64,000 nucleotides of DNA from Apoda limacodes (Eukaryota; Arthropoda; Insecta; Lepidoptera; Limacodidae): NCBI GenBank assembly GCA_946406115.1, contig OX291544.1:24507521-24571520 (forward strand), written 5' to 3'. Shown piece by piece: positions 20,823-31,236 of the stretch; within the stretch, counting starts at the first letter, position 1, and every line of letters starts with the position of its first letter. The position numbers were made by a program, and so were the translations under genes. The notes under the pieces are model-generated. The model saw nothing but the letters and a program-made list of their open reading frames with translations, did no database searches and was not told the DNA's origin.

Positions 20823-23410
20823 CTACGATCGATGGTAATCCGGGAAATGTACTCTTCTACCGCTGCGGCTGTGTCTTTCTGTTGTGATGGCTGTGGAAGA
20901 TGGTAGTGGAGCTGCTGATTGCAGATCGGCTTCCTTCATGATATAAGCTGGTTTCAGACGATCAGTAGAAACATTAACTGTCTTGCCTTTGAGATCCAGC
21001 TTAAAAATTTAGGAAACCTCTCTAGTACTCGATATGGTCCAGCGTAAGGTGGTTCCAGAGGTCTGCAAACGTGGTATTGTCGCAAAAAGACGTGAGATGT
21101 CTCTGAGAGGTCTCGTGGTACATAAAATGGTCCACTCCTGTGCCATGAGGTTGGTCGAGGTGAGAGCTTGGCCTTGTGAGATCGGAGACGTGTTGACAGG
21201 TCCAGTACATCACCTGCTGTATGGTCGTCTGTAGGCGATATGAACTGACCAGGAAGGCACAGTGGTTCTCCGTATACGAGCTCAGCTGGTGAAGCCTGTA
21301 AGTCCTCCTTCCAGGCACTGCGTATGCCGAGGAGAACTAATGGAAGGGCCTCAGTGCACTGCGAACCTGCGTGGTACATGATGGCTGCCTTCATCAGTCT
21401 GTGTAAGCGCTCGACCATACCGTTGGAAGCTGGATGGTATGAAGTGGTACGAAAATGGTGTGCACCAACCAACGTCTTAATCGCCTTGAAGAGATGTGAT
21501 TCAAACTGGCGTCCTTGGTCAGTGGTTATTTTGACAGGACATCCAAACCTGGCAATCCAACCAGATAGCAGGGCGTCAGCACAGGTCTCTGCCATTACAT
21601 CTTTAAGTGGGTACGCCTCAGGCCATCGTGTGAATCTGTCGATGACAGTGAGACAGTACCTGTAATCAGAAACAACGTTAAGTGGGCCTACGATGTCGAA
21701 GTGGATGTGAGAGAACCTCGACGAAGGAGTAGGAAAATTGGAAAGTGGAGCAGAGGTGTGACGGGTTACTTTACACCGTTGACAGTGTAAACATTCTTTT
21801 GTCCACTCTCTACAGTTTTTGCGAATCCCTGGCCAGACAAAACGTTCTGTGGCCATTCGCACTGTAGCTGTACGACCAGGATGACTCATGCTATGTAGCA
21901 TGTCAAAAACTTGCTTTCTGAAGTCTGGAGTTACGTATGGTCGCGGTGAGTTAGTAGAAATGTCGCAATAGAGTTTTAACTTGGACTCTGAAGTTGCGAC
22001 TTTCTTAAGTTTCAGTCCCGAGCCGTTCTGGAGAAGATTTTGAAACTCACTATCTGTATTTTGAGATTGAGAAAGAGCCTGATAGTCAAGTGCAGTACTT
22101 ATTTCCTCAATTCTTGACAACGTGTCTGCCACAATGTTCTTCTGTCCAGGAATAAAACGAATATCCGTCGAAAATTGGGATATGAAGTCGAGATATCTGA
22201 ACTGTCTCGGGGAACATTTTTCTCGTGGAGTTGAGAAGGCAAAAGTAAGTGGCTTGTGGTCGGTAAATATGAAAAAATTTCTAGGTTCGACCATATGACG
22301 AAAATGCTTAATATTTTCGTAGATGGCCAGTAACTCCCTGTCATATGGACTGTACTTCTGCTGGGATGGACTCAGTTTATGGAAGAAAAAACCAAGAGGT
22401 TCCCATCTAACACGTATCTTCTGCTGAAGTACTCCTCCAATGGCAACATCTGAGGCGTCAGTTGTAATGGCCAATTCAGCAGTAGTTTCGGGGTGTGCCA
22501 ACAATGTCGCATGTGAGAGTGTCTTCTTACACTCATCAAATGAGGCTGTAGTTTCGGCAGTCATCTGGACTGGGTGTGATCCTCTGACTTTAGGGCCTGC
22601 TAAAAGAGAGTTGAGCGGCGCTTGTATTTGAGCGACATTGGGAACAAAACGTGTATAAAAATTGATCATACCCAAGAAACGACGTAGCTCCTTTATTGTC
22701 CTAGGTATGGGAAACTCTTGGATTGCTTTGATCTTGCTCTCCAGAGGTTTGGTACCTTCAGATGAAACGCGGTATCCAAGAAATGTCATCTTTGGCTGAC
22801 CCAAAACACATTTGCTGGTATTCGTTAACTCACTTATTTGGTTAGCCATGTCATTAAACAATGAATTATTGGACATACCTGGCGATGCAACACATACTTG
22901 AGGTGTCATGGGCGCAATCTCGTTGATCTTGTCTGCCAAGTCAGCTATCTTCTCTAAGTTCAAGTCGGGTTGCGACGCAATTACAGTCTGTATATTTTGA
23001 GGCAAACGGCTAGACCAAATGGTTCTCAAAAAATCTTTCGGCACTGACGGTCCAGCTAAATCCAGCAAATGTCTCAAAAACTGAGATGGCTTGCGATATC
23101 CAAGCTCTTCGTGCATCAAAAGCTGCTTAACTTTCTTCTCCTGCGAAGCCGATAACCTTTTGATTAATTCAGACTTTAATTTTTCGTATTTGTCCTTCTT
23201 CGGAGGTGCTGTGATTATATCTTTCACTTCTGCTGCATATTGGTAGTCAAGCTGTGCGGTAACATAATAAAATTTTGTGTCATCATTCGTTATGCTTGAC
23301 AATGCGAACTGACCTACGACCTGGGCAAACCAAAGCGCTGGTTCCTCCGGCCAAAATGGCGGGATACGCACTCCAACTCGGAATACTTCAGGTTCTGGAG
23401 CCTGCGACAT
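20823..23410 (-). CDS. Ty3/gypsy Gag-RNaseH-integrase polyprotein with RT palm deleted in frame
   Basis: One open frame runs from the ATG at 23410 to 20954. The Met nine codons upstream lies in the primer site, so MSQAPEPEVF is the likelier start. Order: Gag-like region (PPFWPEEPALWFAQV, residues 1 to ~195); an abrupt join at about 22808-22822; the RT thumb (KMTFLGY, 'IKELRRFLGMINFYTRFVPN'); RNase H (TTDASDVAIGG, YDRELLA, TDHKPL); the integrase zinc finger H-X3-H...C-X2-C; an integrase core with Asp, Asp and Glu spaced 58 and 35 apart (HFDIVGPL, ITTDQG, NGMVERL); and a GPY module. Protease, the zinc knuckle and the YxDD palm are absent. Near 21005-21012 a single-base shift in a T run moves the true frame, whose C-terminus continues to two adjacent stops at 20820-20825. 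It probably cannot reverse-transcribe itself. It resembles the CsRn1 group. Confidence 0.88.
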
Positions 23411-23424
23411 GTTGTGTTCAGTTT

Positions 23425-23436
23425 TCGGGGTCACCA
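23425..23436 (-). promoter_or_regulatory. Retroelement primer binding site, tRNA-Trp type
   Basis: On the minus strand 'TGGTGACCCCGA' lies one base inside the LTR and 14 bases before the Gag start. It is complementary to a tRNA 3' end TCGGGGTCACCA. A tRNA-Trp primer is known for the CsRn1 group of Ty3/gypsy elements (from memory). Confidence 0.75.
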
Positions 23437-23437
23437 C

Positions 23438-23827
23438 TGTAGAAGTCTTGGTTCACTTCTACTTAACGGTTTGTCGGTGGTATGTAGAAAACAAACTACA
23501 AAAATGTTCTTTAACTTACCGTTGTAATATAAACATATAAGCAACAATCACAAAAGAAATAGCAGCAAAGAAAACAGTTCAGTTCACAAGGTAAATAGTA
23601 AGAAGGTCTGAAGGCGAAAGAAGTAGAAATTAGAAAAAGCAAAGCGTAAGCGTGAGAAAGTAGTCGGAGATCGTGCGTGCATTCGCCGTCGCGGATAGAA
23701 ATCGACTGGCGGGGCGCCGCGCGCGATACCGAGCTCAAGCGGACAGTGCATGCTACGTCACGCCGTTATAACTTATGGGTGTGCATTTAGCGCGCACCCG
23801 TTTTACATCCGCTGACATACCACCACA
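23438..23827 (-). mobile_element. 5' LTR of the gypsy element (390 bp)
   Basis: On the minus strand it starts 'TGTGGTGGTATGTCAGCGGA' and ends 'GACTTCTACA' just before the primer site, giving the usual TG...CA ends. No second copy was found on the other side (20.6-20.8 kb), so the 3' LTR appears lost and the target duplication cannot be tested. Confidence 0.7.
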
Positions 23828-23864
23828 CCATCATAAGTCACCACGTAGTCCATACCAATATTAA

Positions 23865-24030
23865 AATGCGAAAGTGAGTTTGTTTCTTTGTTTGTTCGTT
23901 TTTCTTTTCTTCACGTCGTAACAGACATCCAATTGAAATGAATGAGATGAAATTTTGCACGGCGATGTTCACAGAAAAGAATGTCTAATTTCACGCGGAT
24001 GAAACCGCTAACAAAGCTAGGTCCTTATAA
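23865..24030 (-). repeat. RTE-LINE tail fragment
   Basis: 'CATACCAATATTAAAATGCG' AAAGTGAGTTTGTTTC, then 'GAGATGAAATTTTGCACGGC' and 'GCGGATGAAACCGCTAAC'. It lies next to the outer edge of the LTR. Confidence 0.6.
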
Positions 24031-24484
24031 CTACGACGTGGTTTTCTATACTTGTGGAAAACTTTAAAACTTTCAGATAACGGAACCTCTCATGGGATAG
24101 ACGGTGGACCGTTTTCACCTCGACAGATAATTTTCAAAGTATTTCAACCGCAGAAATTAAATCTCTGTCCTTAAAAGTTAGTAAAATAGTTGTCTAGAAA
24201 GCAATTTAAAGTTTCAAGTTTGCCGATCCTGTTAGAACTAGCTTCTCTTTTTTCATCTATTATTTAACATGTTTTATTTACCTATAGGTACAATCATGTA
24301 TAGCAAAAAATATAGCTAATAGTTATTAATAGATTTATAAACGTCTTTCAATATGTACAAAATTATTAAACACACCAGTACCTTCCAATCCAATCCAAGT
24401 GGCTTAATCCAAAGATTAAATTTTTTGTACGGTTTACCTGAGTAAGCGGCATATAGCATTAAATCCCTCTAGTTAGTTAGTAGT

Positions 24485-25248
24485 ATCATTATTAATTGAT
24501 CCGGGAACCTGGCAGCTGTTCAGCGGTGGGGGTGAAAGTGGTTGGACAGGCGTTCAACGGACTGTCCGGCGGACAGTTACATCACCAGGCGGACTAGTCT
24601 AGTGGAAAAGTAGTGACATCCAAGGTGCGTGAATAAGTGCCAAAGTCGTCTTATTTATAGCAGTCTATGCCTATGTTTTTTGATAAGTGTTGACCTCCAA
24701 AATCGTGTGTACAAAAAGACAGGCGCAAGTATTCAGTCGAACATCCCGCCAGTCGACGACAAAGAGCAAGATATGCACGCACGGTATTCAATCCAATGCC
24801 CGCCCTAAATTCGGATATCAGCGAAGCATTTCAACGGCAACTCCCCAATTATATAGAAAAAACCGAATCACACTTAACGTTTTCGAGTAGCTGCTGTTCT
24901 TCCCCGGAACATAAACTATCTCCATTTCAAATATGCCCGCGAATCCAACCGTCCTAAATTCGTTTATCGGCGTAAAATTTCAACGGCAACTCCTCAATTA
25001 TAGAAAAAAAAACAGACTCAAAATTGACATTTTAAAGTAGCCTTTGTCCTTTCTCGAGATTCAAACTCTCTTCGTTATATCGCAAGATTATAATAGAATT
25101 AAATACATAATTAGCTTTAATACCACACTAAATCCAGAACTCTAAATTGTACACCTTCATTTGCTTTTACAACTCTTTTATTGCCCAACCACTCTCACCC
25201 CCACCGCTAAACAGCTGCCAGGTTCGCGAATTAATTAATAATGATAAT
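24485..25248. mobile_element. 764-bp TIR element enclosing two RTE-tail copies
   Basis: The termini are inverted copies of about 65 bp: 'ATCATTATTAATT' at 24485 and its complement ending at 25248, then 'GAACCTGGCAGCTGTT.AGC' and GGTGGGGGTGA.AGTGGTTGG on both arms. The interior holds two successive RTE-like tails (about 24790-24925 and 24945-25085), each with 'CGGCAACTCC.CAATTATA'. Confidence 0.7.
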
Positions 25249-26758
25249 AGACACACAACTAGAAGGTTTTCGTTGCCCTAACAATTGCAACCATATTTCT
25301 GTAGCCAGCCCTTAGACTATAAGACTGCGATCTACGGAGGGACGGACGTACGGACATGACAAAATTATTAGATTTCCTTTTTTTTTTCTTTTGGCTACGG
25401 AACACTAAAACGGCAAAACACAGCAACTGGAAACATTTGGGTAGGTTAGGGTCTCAGATACGCGTATCAGTCAACAGATCTCGTTCCTTATGTTTTGTAT
25501 ACTCGCTCTTCCTCAGCTCCCTGTCTATATAATTTGGGTGTCTATAGAGTCTAGACACTGTAGTCTAATAGGCTCTTGGTAAGCTGTTTTCTTTTCTACC
25601 TATGTAGATTACAAAGGTGTCTACTTTATTAAAAGTTCCATCTTTACCTCTCGATAATCCCTTGTTGACTTGTGAAAGCATGCTTTTGTGGTGTTAGGTA
25701 GGAATTGAATTCAGCTATTTTAGTTTTTTTATCTCTTTCTTATAAGATTAAACGATTTCTTTATTTATCAGGGTCGTCCTCTTGTAAATAAAGAAATCGA
25801 ATTCAATACAAAAGAAAAGCATTTTCCTTGGATTTATTAAACACACAAATAGTAGATTATTTGGTTTAGGAAAAGGAAACAAACCTTTCACTACGGATTC
25901 GTGTAGAATGTTTTGATCGTACCTTTATCGGATATTTTTTAGTTTAGTATTTTTTATTTCTTATCTTATTTATTAAGCAAATTATAAATTTGGTGTTAGG
26001 AAATTTTCTTTTTAATTTATGGAAGCGCTTTCGGGTTTGGTGGGCTATGAAGTTATTATTGGAAACGTTGGTCTAAAAGTGGGCCAAAATTGGAAAGTGT
26101 GGCTACTACGGCAAATAGTATTTCATATGATAAAGCGTTCTTTGTTTTCACATCTCAAATCTAGGGAAAGTTTGCACAAAGCGCAAATACTAGGGTCTTA
26201 TAAAAAATTGATAAAACCGTGAATATTACAACACTTATATAAAAAAATTGTAACATTTAATAAATTTAGTTATGGAAATTATTTACTTTATCCGACCCTA
26301 ATTGAAAAAGTGGATACGCATTCCAAACAAGTGGAACAGTATGAAATTAGTCGACTTGACTTAGAACAAACCTCACACCTATCACAAAAGTAGCTGGCAT
26401 AGCCTCTGTATTCGGTGCAACCTTCATGAACCAATTTGTGGCCCTGGCTGCACTAATCTAATCTTCAGAAAGTGGGTCTGAGTATTTCTCAGAGCATAAT
26501 TATTGTTTTCCTTTACCAGTGTTTTTATAATTTAGTTACTTTGCATACGTCCTTTCTCAAGGTGCAAGCTATCACCTCAACCGAATTCTCATTAACCAGC
26601 ACTATGCTAATTCGACTCACACTTGACATTTTTTAAATAGTCGTCTTTCTTCCCCTAGGTGCAAGCTTTTACCTTGCCAGATTTTGTTGCAATCGGATAA
26701 ACGGTATGGCAGCGCAAAAAATATCATTATTATTATTGATTTTTATATATATATATAT

Positions 26759-26790
<32 letters not shown>

Positions 26791-27759
26791 TATTTAAAAC
26801 AGCAATTCTTGTATATTTGCATATATGTGTATATATTTGATGAAATTATGTATTCAGATAGTGTTTTGCTTTTTAAGTTATCCTAATAAACCATATAAGA
26901 AGTTGTATTTCTTCTAAAAACGCGATTTTAGAAAAAACAAGATTTTTCAAAACTACTTAGACAATAAGTGTAGGTATATAACTTACAGAAAAGCGATCTT
27001 ATTTTAAATATATTATTCAAATTACCTTAATCAAAATAGGCTATAATAAATTAAACCCAGAAAGCTGACGTACAAGTAGGTTTATTACTTAACGAGTCAA
27101 AATATTTGAATAACAAAGCGCAAACAAATCTGCCGAAGCCTACCGGCAATTCCAGATCATTAAAAATTTACGCTGAAAATGAAGGAAGCTGAACAGAAAA
27201 TTGAACAACCTTTCGCCGCCTGCAAATTACAACTTATATCTAATAATTAACAAATAAGGAAACATTCATAATGTATATTGATATCTACATTGCTGAGGCC
27301 CTAACTAAACTTTTTATATAAACTATCTGAACCAGCGACCGTTGTATCCCTATAATATCTCTCTAAAAAACTTATTATAGACCATGTCCTGCTGCAATTA
27401 TGTTCCTTTCAAATTGATAAAAAAAAATTACGTATTGGTGCTAATGGTTCCGGATATTACCGTAAGCCTTTAAACAAACTTACTAAATCAGCTATCTCTC
27501 TCTTTGATATTACTATCTGACTCGGCGAACGTTGTTTACTATGTTGTTAACTATGTTGTTAACTATGTTTACTGTTATTTGTTTGATATTAGGCAATGCC
27601 CATCTGGAATAATGAACCTTATAAATAGTGTGAGATTTTTTTAAATAGTGCAGTGGTTCCGGATATAACCCTCTAATACACAAACTTACAAAATCCGCTT
27701 ACCCTCTTCATATATTAGTATAGATAAGACTATTAGATTAGCAGCAACAGCAGACAAAA
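25249..27759. other. AT-rich intron, no gene recognised
   Basis: Includes a piece of the 'ACGGAACCCTAAAA' repeat near 25370-25425, an inverted pair 'GATTTCTTTATTTATCAGGG' / 'TGTAAATAAAGAAATCGAAT' at about 25755-25800, and the AT microsatellite at 26744-26789. The open frame at 26019-26222 (67 residues) has no recognisable motif and no good context. Confidence 0.4.
26744..26789. repeat. (AT)n microsatellite
   Basis: Two AT runs separated by 'TTGT'. Confidence 0.9.
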
Positions 27760-27838
27760 AAACTTGTTTAAGCTGGTACTCGAACCTAGGAACCGCGCGT
27801 TCGTATTAATGAGCGAAAGAACTACTAGGTTAATTTTT
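27760..27838 (-). repeat. tRNA-like SINE head fragment
   Basis: Inverted, it holds an A-box-like 'CCTAGTAGTTCTTTCGC' and a B box 'GGTTCGAGTACC', the layout of tRNA-derived SINEs. It lies 38 bp upstream of exon F. Confidence 0.4.
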
Positions 27839-27875
27839 AAATATCAAAAATAAAACTTGTTTCTTTTTTTATCAG

Positions 27876-27944
27876 GAGGAGATATCAATGAAGAAATACG
27901 ACTACAGGGCAACCCAGCTGCATCTAGCGTCAGTAAGAGCGCAG
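27876..27944 (+). CDS. F-BAR protein, internal exon F (23 codons)
   Basis: Bounded by a pyrimidine tract with 'TTTTTTTATCAG' and by 'CAG|GTAAGT', phase 0. It encodes EEISMKKYDYRATQLHLASV then RAQ, a further coiled-coil segment. The preceding intron is 10010 bp and carries the gypsy element. A strong donor means the gene continues, yet I could not find a convincing later exon (no SH2, kinase, SH3 or RhoGAP motif) in the rest of the window. Either the next intron is over 36 kb or later exons are too short for me to see. Confidence 0.65.
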
Positions 27945-28449
27945 GTAAGTAAAAAAAAATCCTAGACCATTAGATTTACCCAACGACTTCAGTAGTTTTG
28001 TAGCAACTGTAGTATATGGTAGTAAATTTACAAATCTCATTTTCATACTTTTTTTTACCTACATAAAGCAGCAAAGTTAAAAAGTAGTGAACAATGCTAA
28101 GAAATCATAAACAAGGATGTGGTTGATATGCATTCTACGATGCTTTCGAAATCGACGCCAGACGATGCAGTAAATTTAACAATAGAGTATTTGGAGTTTT
28201 TGCTTGTTTATTTTTTTACTAGTCTGGTAGAATACGATAAATTTTAGCAGTGTTTCTTTTAAGAAGAGTTGTGCATCTAAGACTTTTAGAAAAGAACAGT
28301 AATGTTAGGTGTACTAAACTAAAGTAACACCTAATCTCTCGCCATTTCAAATTTTATAAGAGCAACCGTAGACAAAGATACAAAAAAACGTCGTAAGTGT
28401 TTCATGACAAGATTTTAACAAGAAAATGTTTAGGTGTGTAATAAGACAT

Positions 28450-28545
28450 CAGGCTACTTTCTACCATCGCACCGCTCGCCATTGGCAGGGAACTCATCCT
28501 CACACCTTAGAACCTAAATGCTCACGTACAGTGCTGTGCAGTCTT
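28450..28545 (+). repeat. LINE 3' fragment
   Basis: 'CTACTTTCTACCATCGCACC' GCTCGCC matches 17125-17150 in the longest LINE copy. It is followed from 28555 by an inverted piece of the 'GGGTACGGAACCC' repeat. Confidence 0.7.
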
Positions 28546-28752
28546 AGTAATAGCGTCCCGATTTTTACCCTTTGGGTACGGAACCCTAAAAACTGACAAA
28601 TAGACTAACAGGTGAGCCATAATATCATACGTTAATGAACTATATTATAGTCAACATGGGTAGGACGTCAGCAGGATAGAAAATATTTCTTACATGTTTA
28701 CAAGTCTAAGGGTCAGCCAAAAGAATGAGTCTGCATAGTATTACATTATAGT

Positions 28753-31236
28753 TAGGGTTGCCAGGCATCCTAAATAAAGCTGGATTAAATTAGACGGTGT
28801 CAGGCCTGTCCGGCTTTTGTTAGGCTTCTTTTGATCATTATATTAAAATAAATATTCAATTATAATATAAATATTCAAACAAATAAAGTTTAAGAAGATT
28901 TTATGGTAAATAAACATTTAGTTTTCCATTGCAAATTGTAATAGTAGTAAGTCATTCAAATTAAAATCCAATTAAGATTCATATTCATTTATTTCCTGCG
29001 AGAAGGTACAAAATGGTCATATTGTATTGTAATTCCTACTATACCCTACCTTTTCAAGGCATGCAAATGTTATTTATAATAAACAAGCAAGAAATTGTAA
29101 TAAAAACTAAATTAAAAATAAAAATTAACAGATTTATGTACTATCAACCAGAAATCTGAGTATCCACCTTAATGACGAATTTGGCTTGCAGTGTCTGATG
29201 TCTTTTTCAGCTGGGTGCCGTTTTTTTATTGTTTTGGTCAACCAATTAATTAATTTTATATATATTATATACATATTAATAATTTAATTACGGGAAATTT
29301 GTCTCCAATTCGCGACAAATTTTATAGGCAACTTCAACGCATGGCTTGCAAACGAAAAATGTCTAAAAGTGGATACCCAAGTTTCTGGCTGATAGAAGGT
29401 ACATATATAATAGTGATGTAACGAATATATTCGCATATTCTTGTATATTTGCAATCGCATTCGCAAAGTTCGAGCGAATGTTTTGGGAATATGACCATCA
29501 TAAGAAACCGAATTTTGAAAATAATATTAGGTTAACAAAAAATCTATCAATTATAATTTTTTTTTATTAGAAAAATTAACCTAACCTGGTAATCACATTA
29601 TCAGTCCTTACTTTATCATTTGTTATTATTACTTTACTCTACTTCTACATTATGTAGTAAAGCTTAAGATTTAGATTTAGAAACTAAGAAAACAAAAAAC
29701 AAAAACTATGTTCTTTAACTACAAACTATAAATAAAATTCATGTTTTATAAAGAGAAAACACTTTAATTAAACAAATAAAAAGAAAATTATTCTTTATAC
29801 TCCTCTTAGCCTGTGCTTTTCTTATACATCTTTTATAAAAATATCAATTTAGACTATCAAATAAAAATACTGTTCTCTTCTGTCTTAAAATATAACATAT
29901 AAATAAAAACATACATCAAAAAAAAATTCAAAATAAAAGCTTTTTAAAAGTCTTTACTCCTCCAAGTCTATTGCAATGTGGTGTATAAAGAAGTCCAGCG
30001 CCACTAAACATCCACTCGCAATACTGCCGTCCTACAGGAAAAAGAAGACCGTACCTTGCCTTGTGTACTTTCCACCATGTTAAAAAACTAAATATTCGCA
30101 TTCACATTCGCGGATGTCGGTAGCAGATATTCGAATTTGCATTCGCATCCGAGAATGCGAAAACAATGACATTCGTTACATCACTAATATATAATAACTA
30201 ATATCAACCAAAGCAGTTGCAGTATATTTATCAATTCTGAGACGTATAAGTTGCAAATATTATTAAAATAAATATGTCTAGTAATTTAAATATTTTTCAT
30301 TTAAAAATTCGTTGACATTGTAATAAGCTTTATTAACTAAAAACACATGTTATTGTCTAGGCTCGTAATACATTTAGGTAACTCATTATATAATTTCGGT
30401 TCCATACAAAATATGCTTTGCTCCATTAGTGTTGTATGACATAGAATTACACTGAGTACATTGTCGTTACGCGTATATTTACTTAAATTAGTACGTACGA
30501 ACACGGCAATTTCAAAAAAATACAGCCACGGTAATATAAGTATAGAAAGACTTTAAAAATATAATTTATAGCTATATCTAGTTTTTAAACCACAGAGAGC
30601 TCAAAGACGTTTCTTTTGTGCTCTAAAAACCTTCAATTTATTTGTTGAGTTGCCGCAAAAAAAACTGTCCATATCGTAGTGTCGACGTCACATAGGCATT
30701 ACACGCTGTTAACACTGTTTTTTGGCTTGCTGACTTATTTAACATATATAGTGCGTTTGAAGAATTTATTTAATTTTGTACACACATATTCAATATTTAC
30801 CTTCCAAGACAATTTAGAATTAATAAAGAGTCCTGAGAATTTAAGTAAGTGTAAGTATTAAATGCTAATTAATACTGATTCCTTAAATTTGTTATTTCAT
30901 TATTTAACTACATTTAATGGCAAAATTTTTTTTTGTTTTCCATTGCAAATTGCAATATTAGTTACTGCTAACTACTATTGCAATTATTGAAATTAATATT
31001 GTAATGAATATTGAATGATTAATAATAAAGAAGACTGATTCGTTCAGTTTTAATGTTGTTCCATTAAAATTTAAGAAGATTTTATGGTAAATGATAAAAG
31101 AACCTTGTTTTACTTTGAAAAAAAATTCGTGTTACACTAGGACTGAAAAATTTATGATGTCCGGCCTCTTTACCGAAATGTCCAGCTAAACTGACTGGTC
31201 TGCACGGCTTTTCGGTTTTAAGACCTGGCAGCCCTA
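28753..31236. mobile_element. hAT-like element (2.48 kb) hosting a second hAT
   Basis: The left end reads 'TAGGGTTGCCAGGCATCC'; the right end inverted reads 'TAGGGCTGCCAGGTCTT'. The 8-bp flanks ATTATAGT (28745-28752) and CTTATAGT (31237-31244) differ at one base. It carries direct duplications: 'AAGAAGATTTTATGGTAAAT' near 28892 and 31075, and 'TTTTCCATTGCAAATTG' near 28921 and 30937. I find no transposase belonging to it. Confidence 0.7.
29411..30186 (-). mobile_element. hAT element relic (776 bp), nested, perfect 8-bp duplication
   Basis: Terminal inverted repeats 'TAGTGATGTAACGAAT' at both ends, flanked by a perfect duplication 'ATATATAA' (29403-29410, 30187-30194). On the minus strand near 29960-30080 a decayed transposase C-terminus is readable: WWKVHKARYGLLFPVGRQYC, then 'FSGAGLLYTPHCNRLGG' and KKLLF. 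This fits the hAT dimerisation region (WW...P.L...A...FS.AG...R.RL...LL). Most of the transposase is deleted. Confidence 0.85.
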
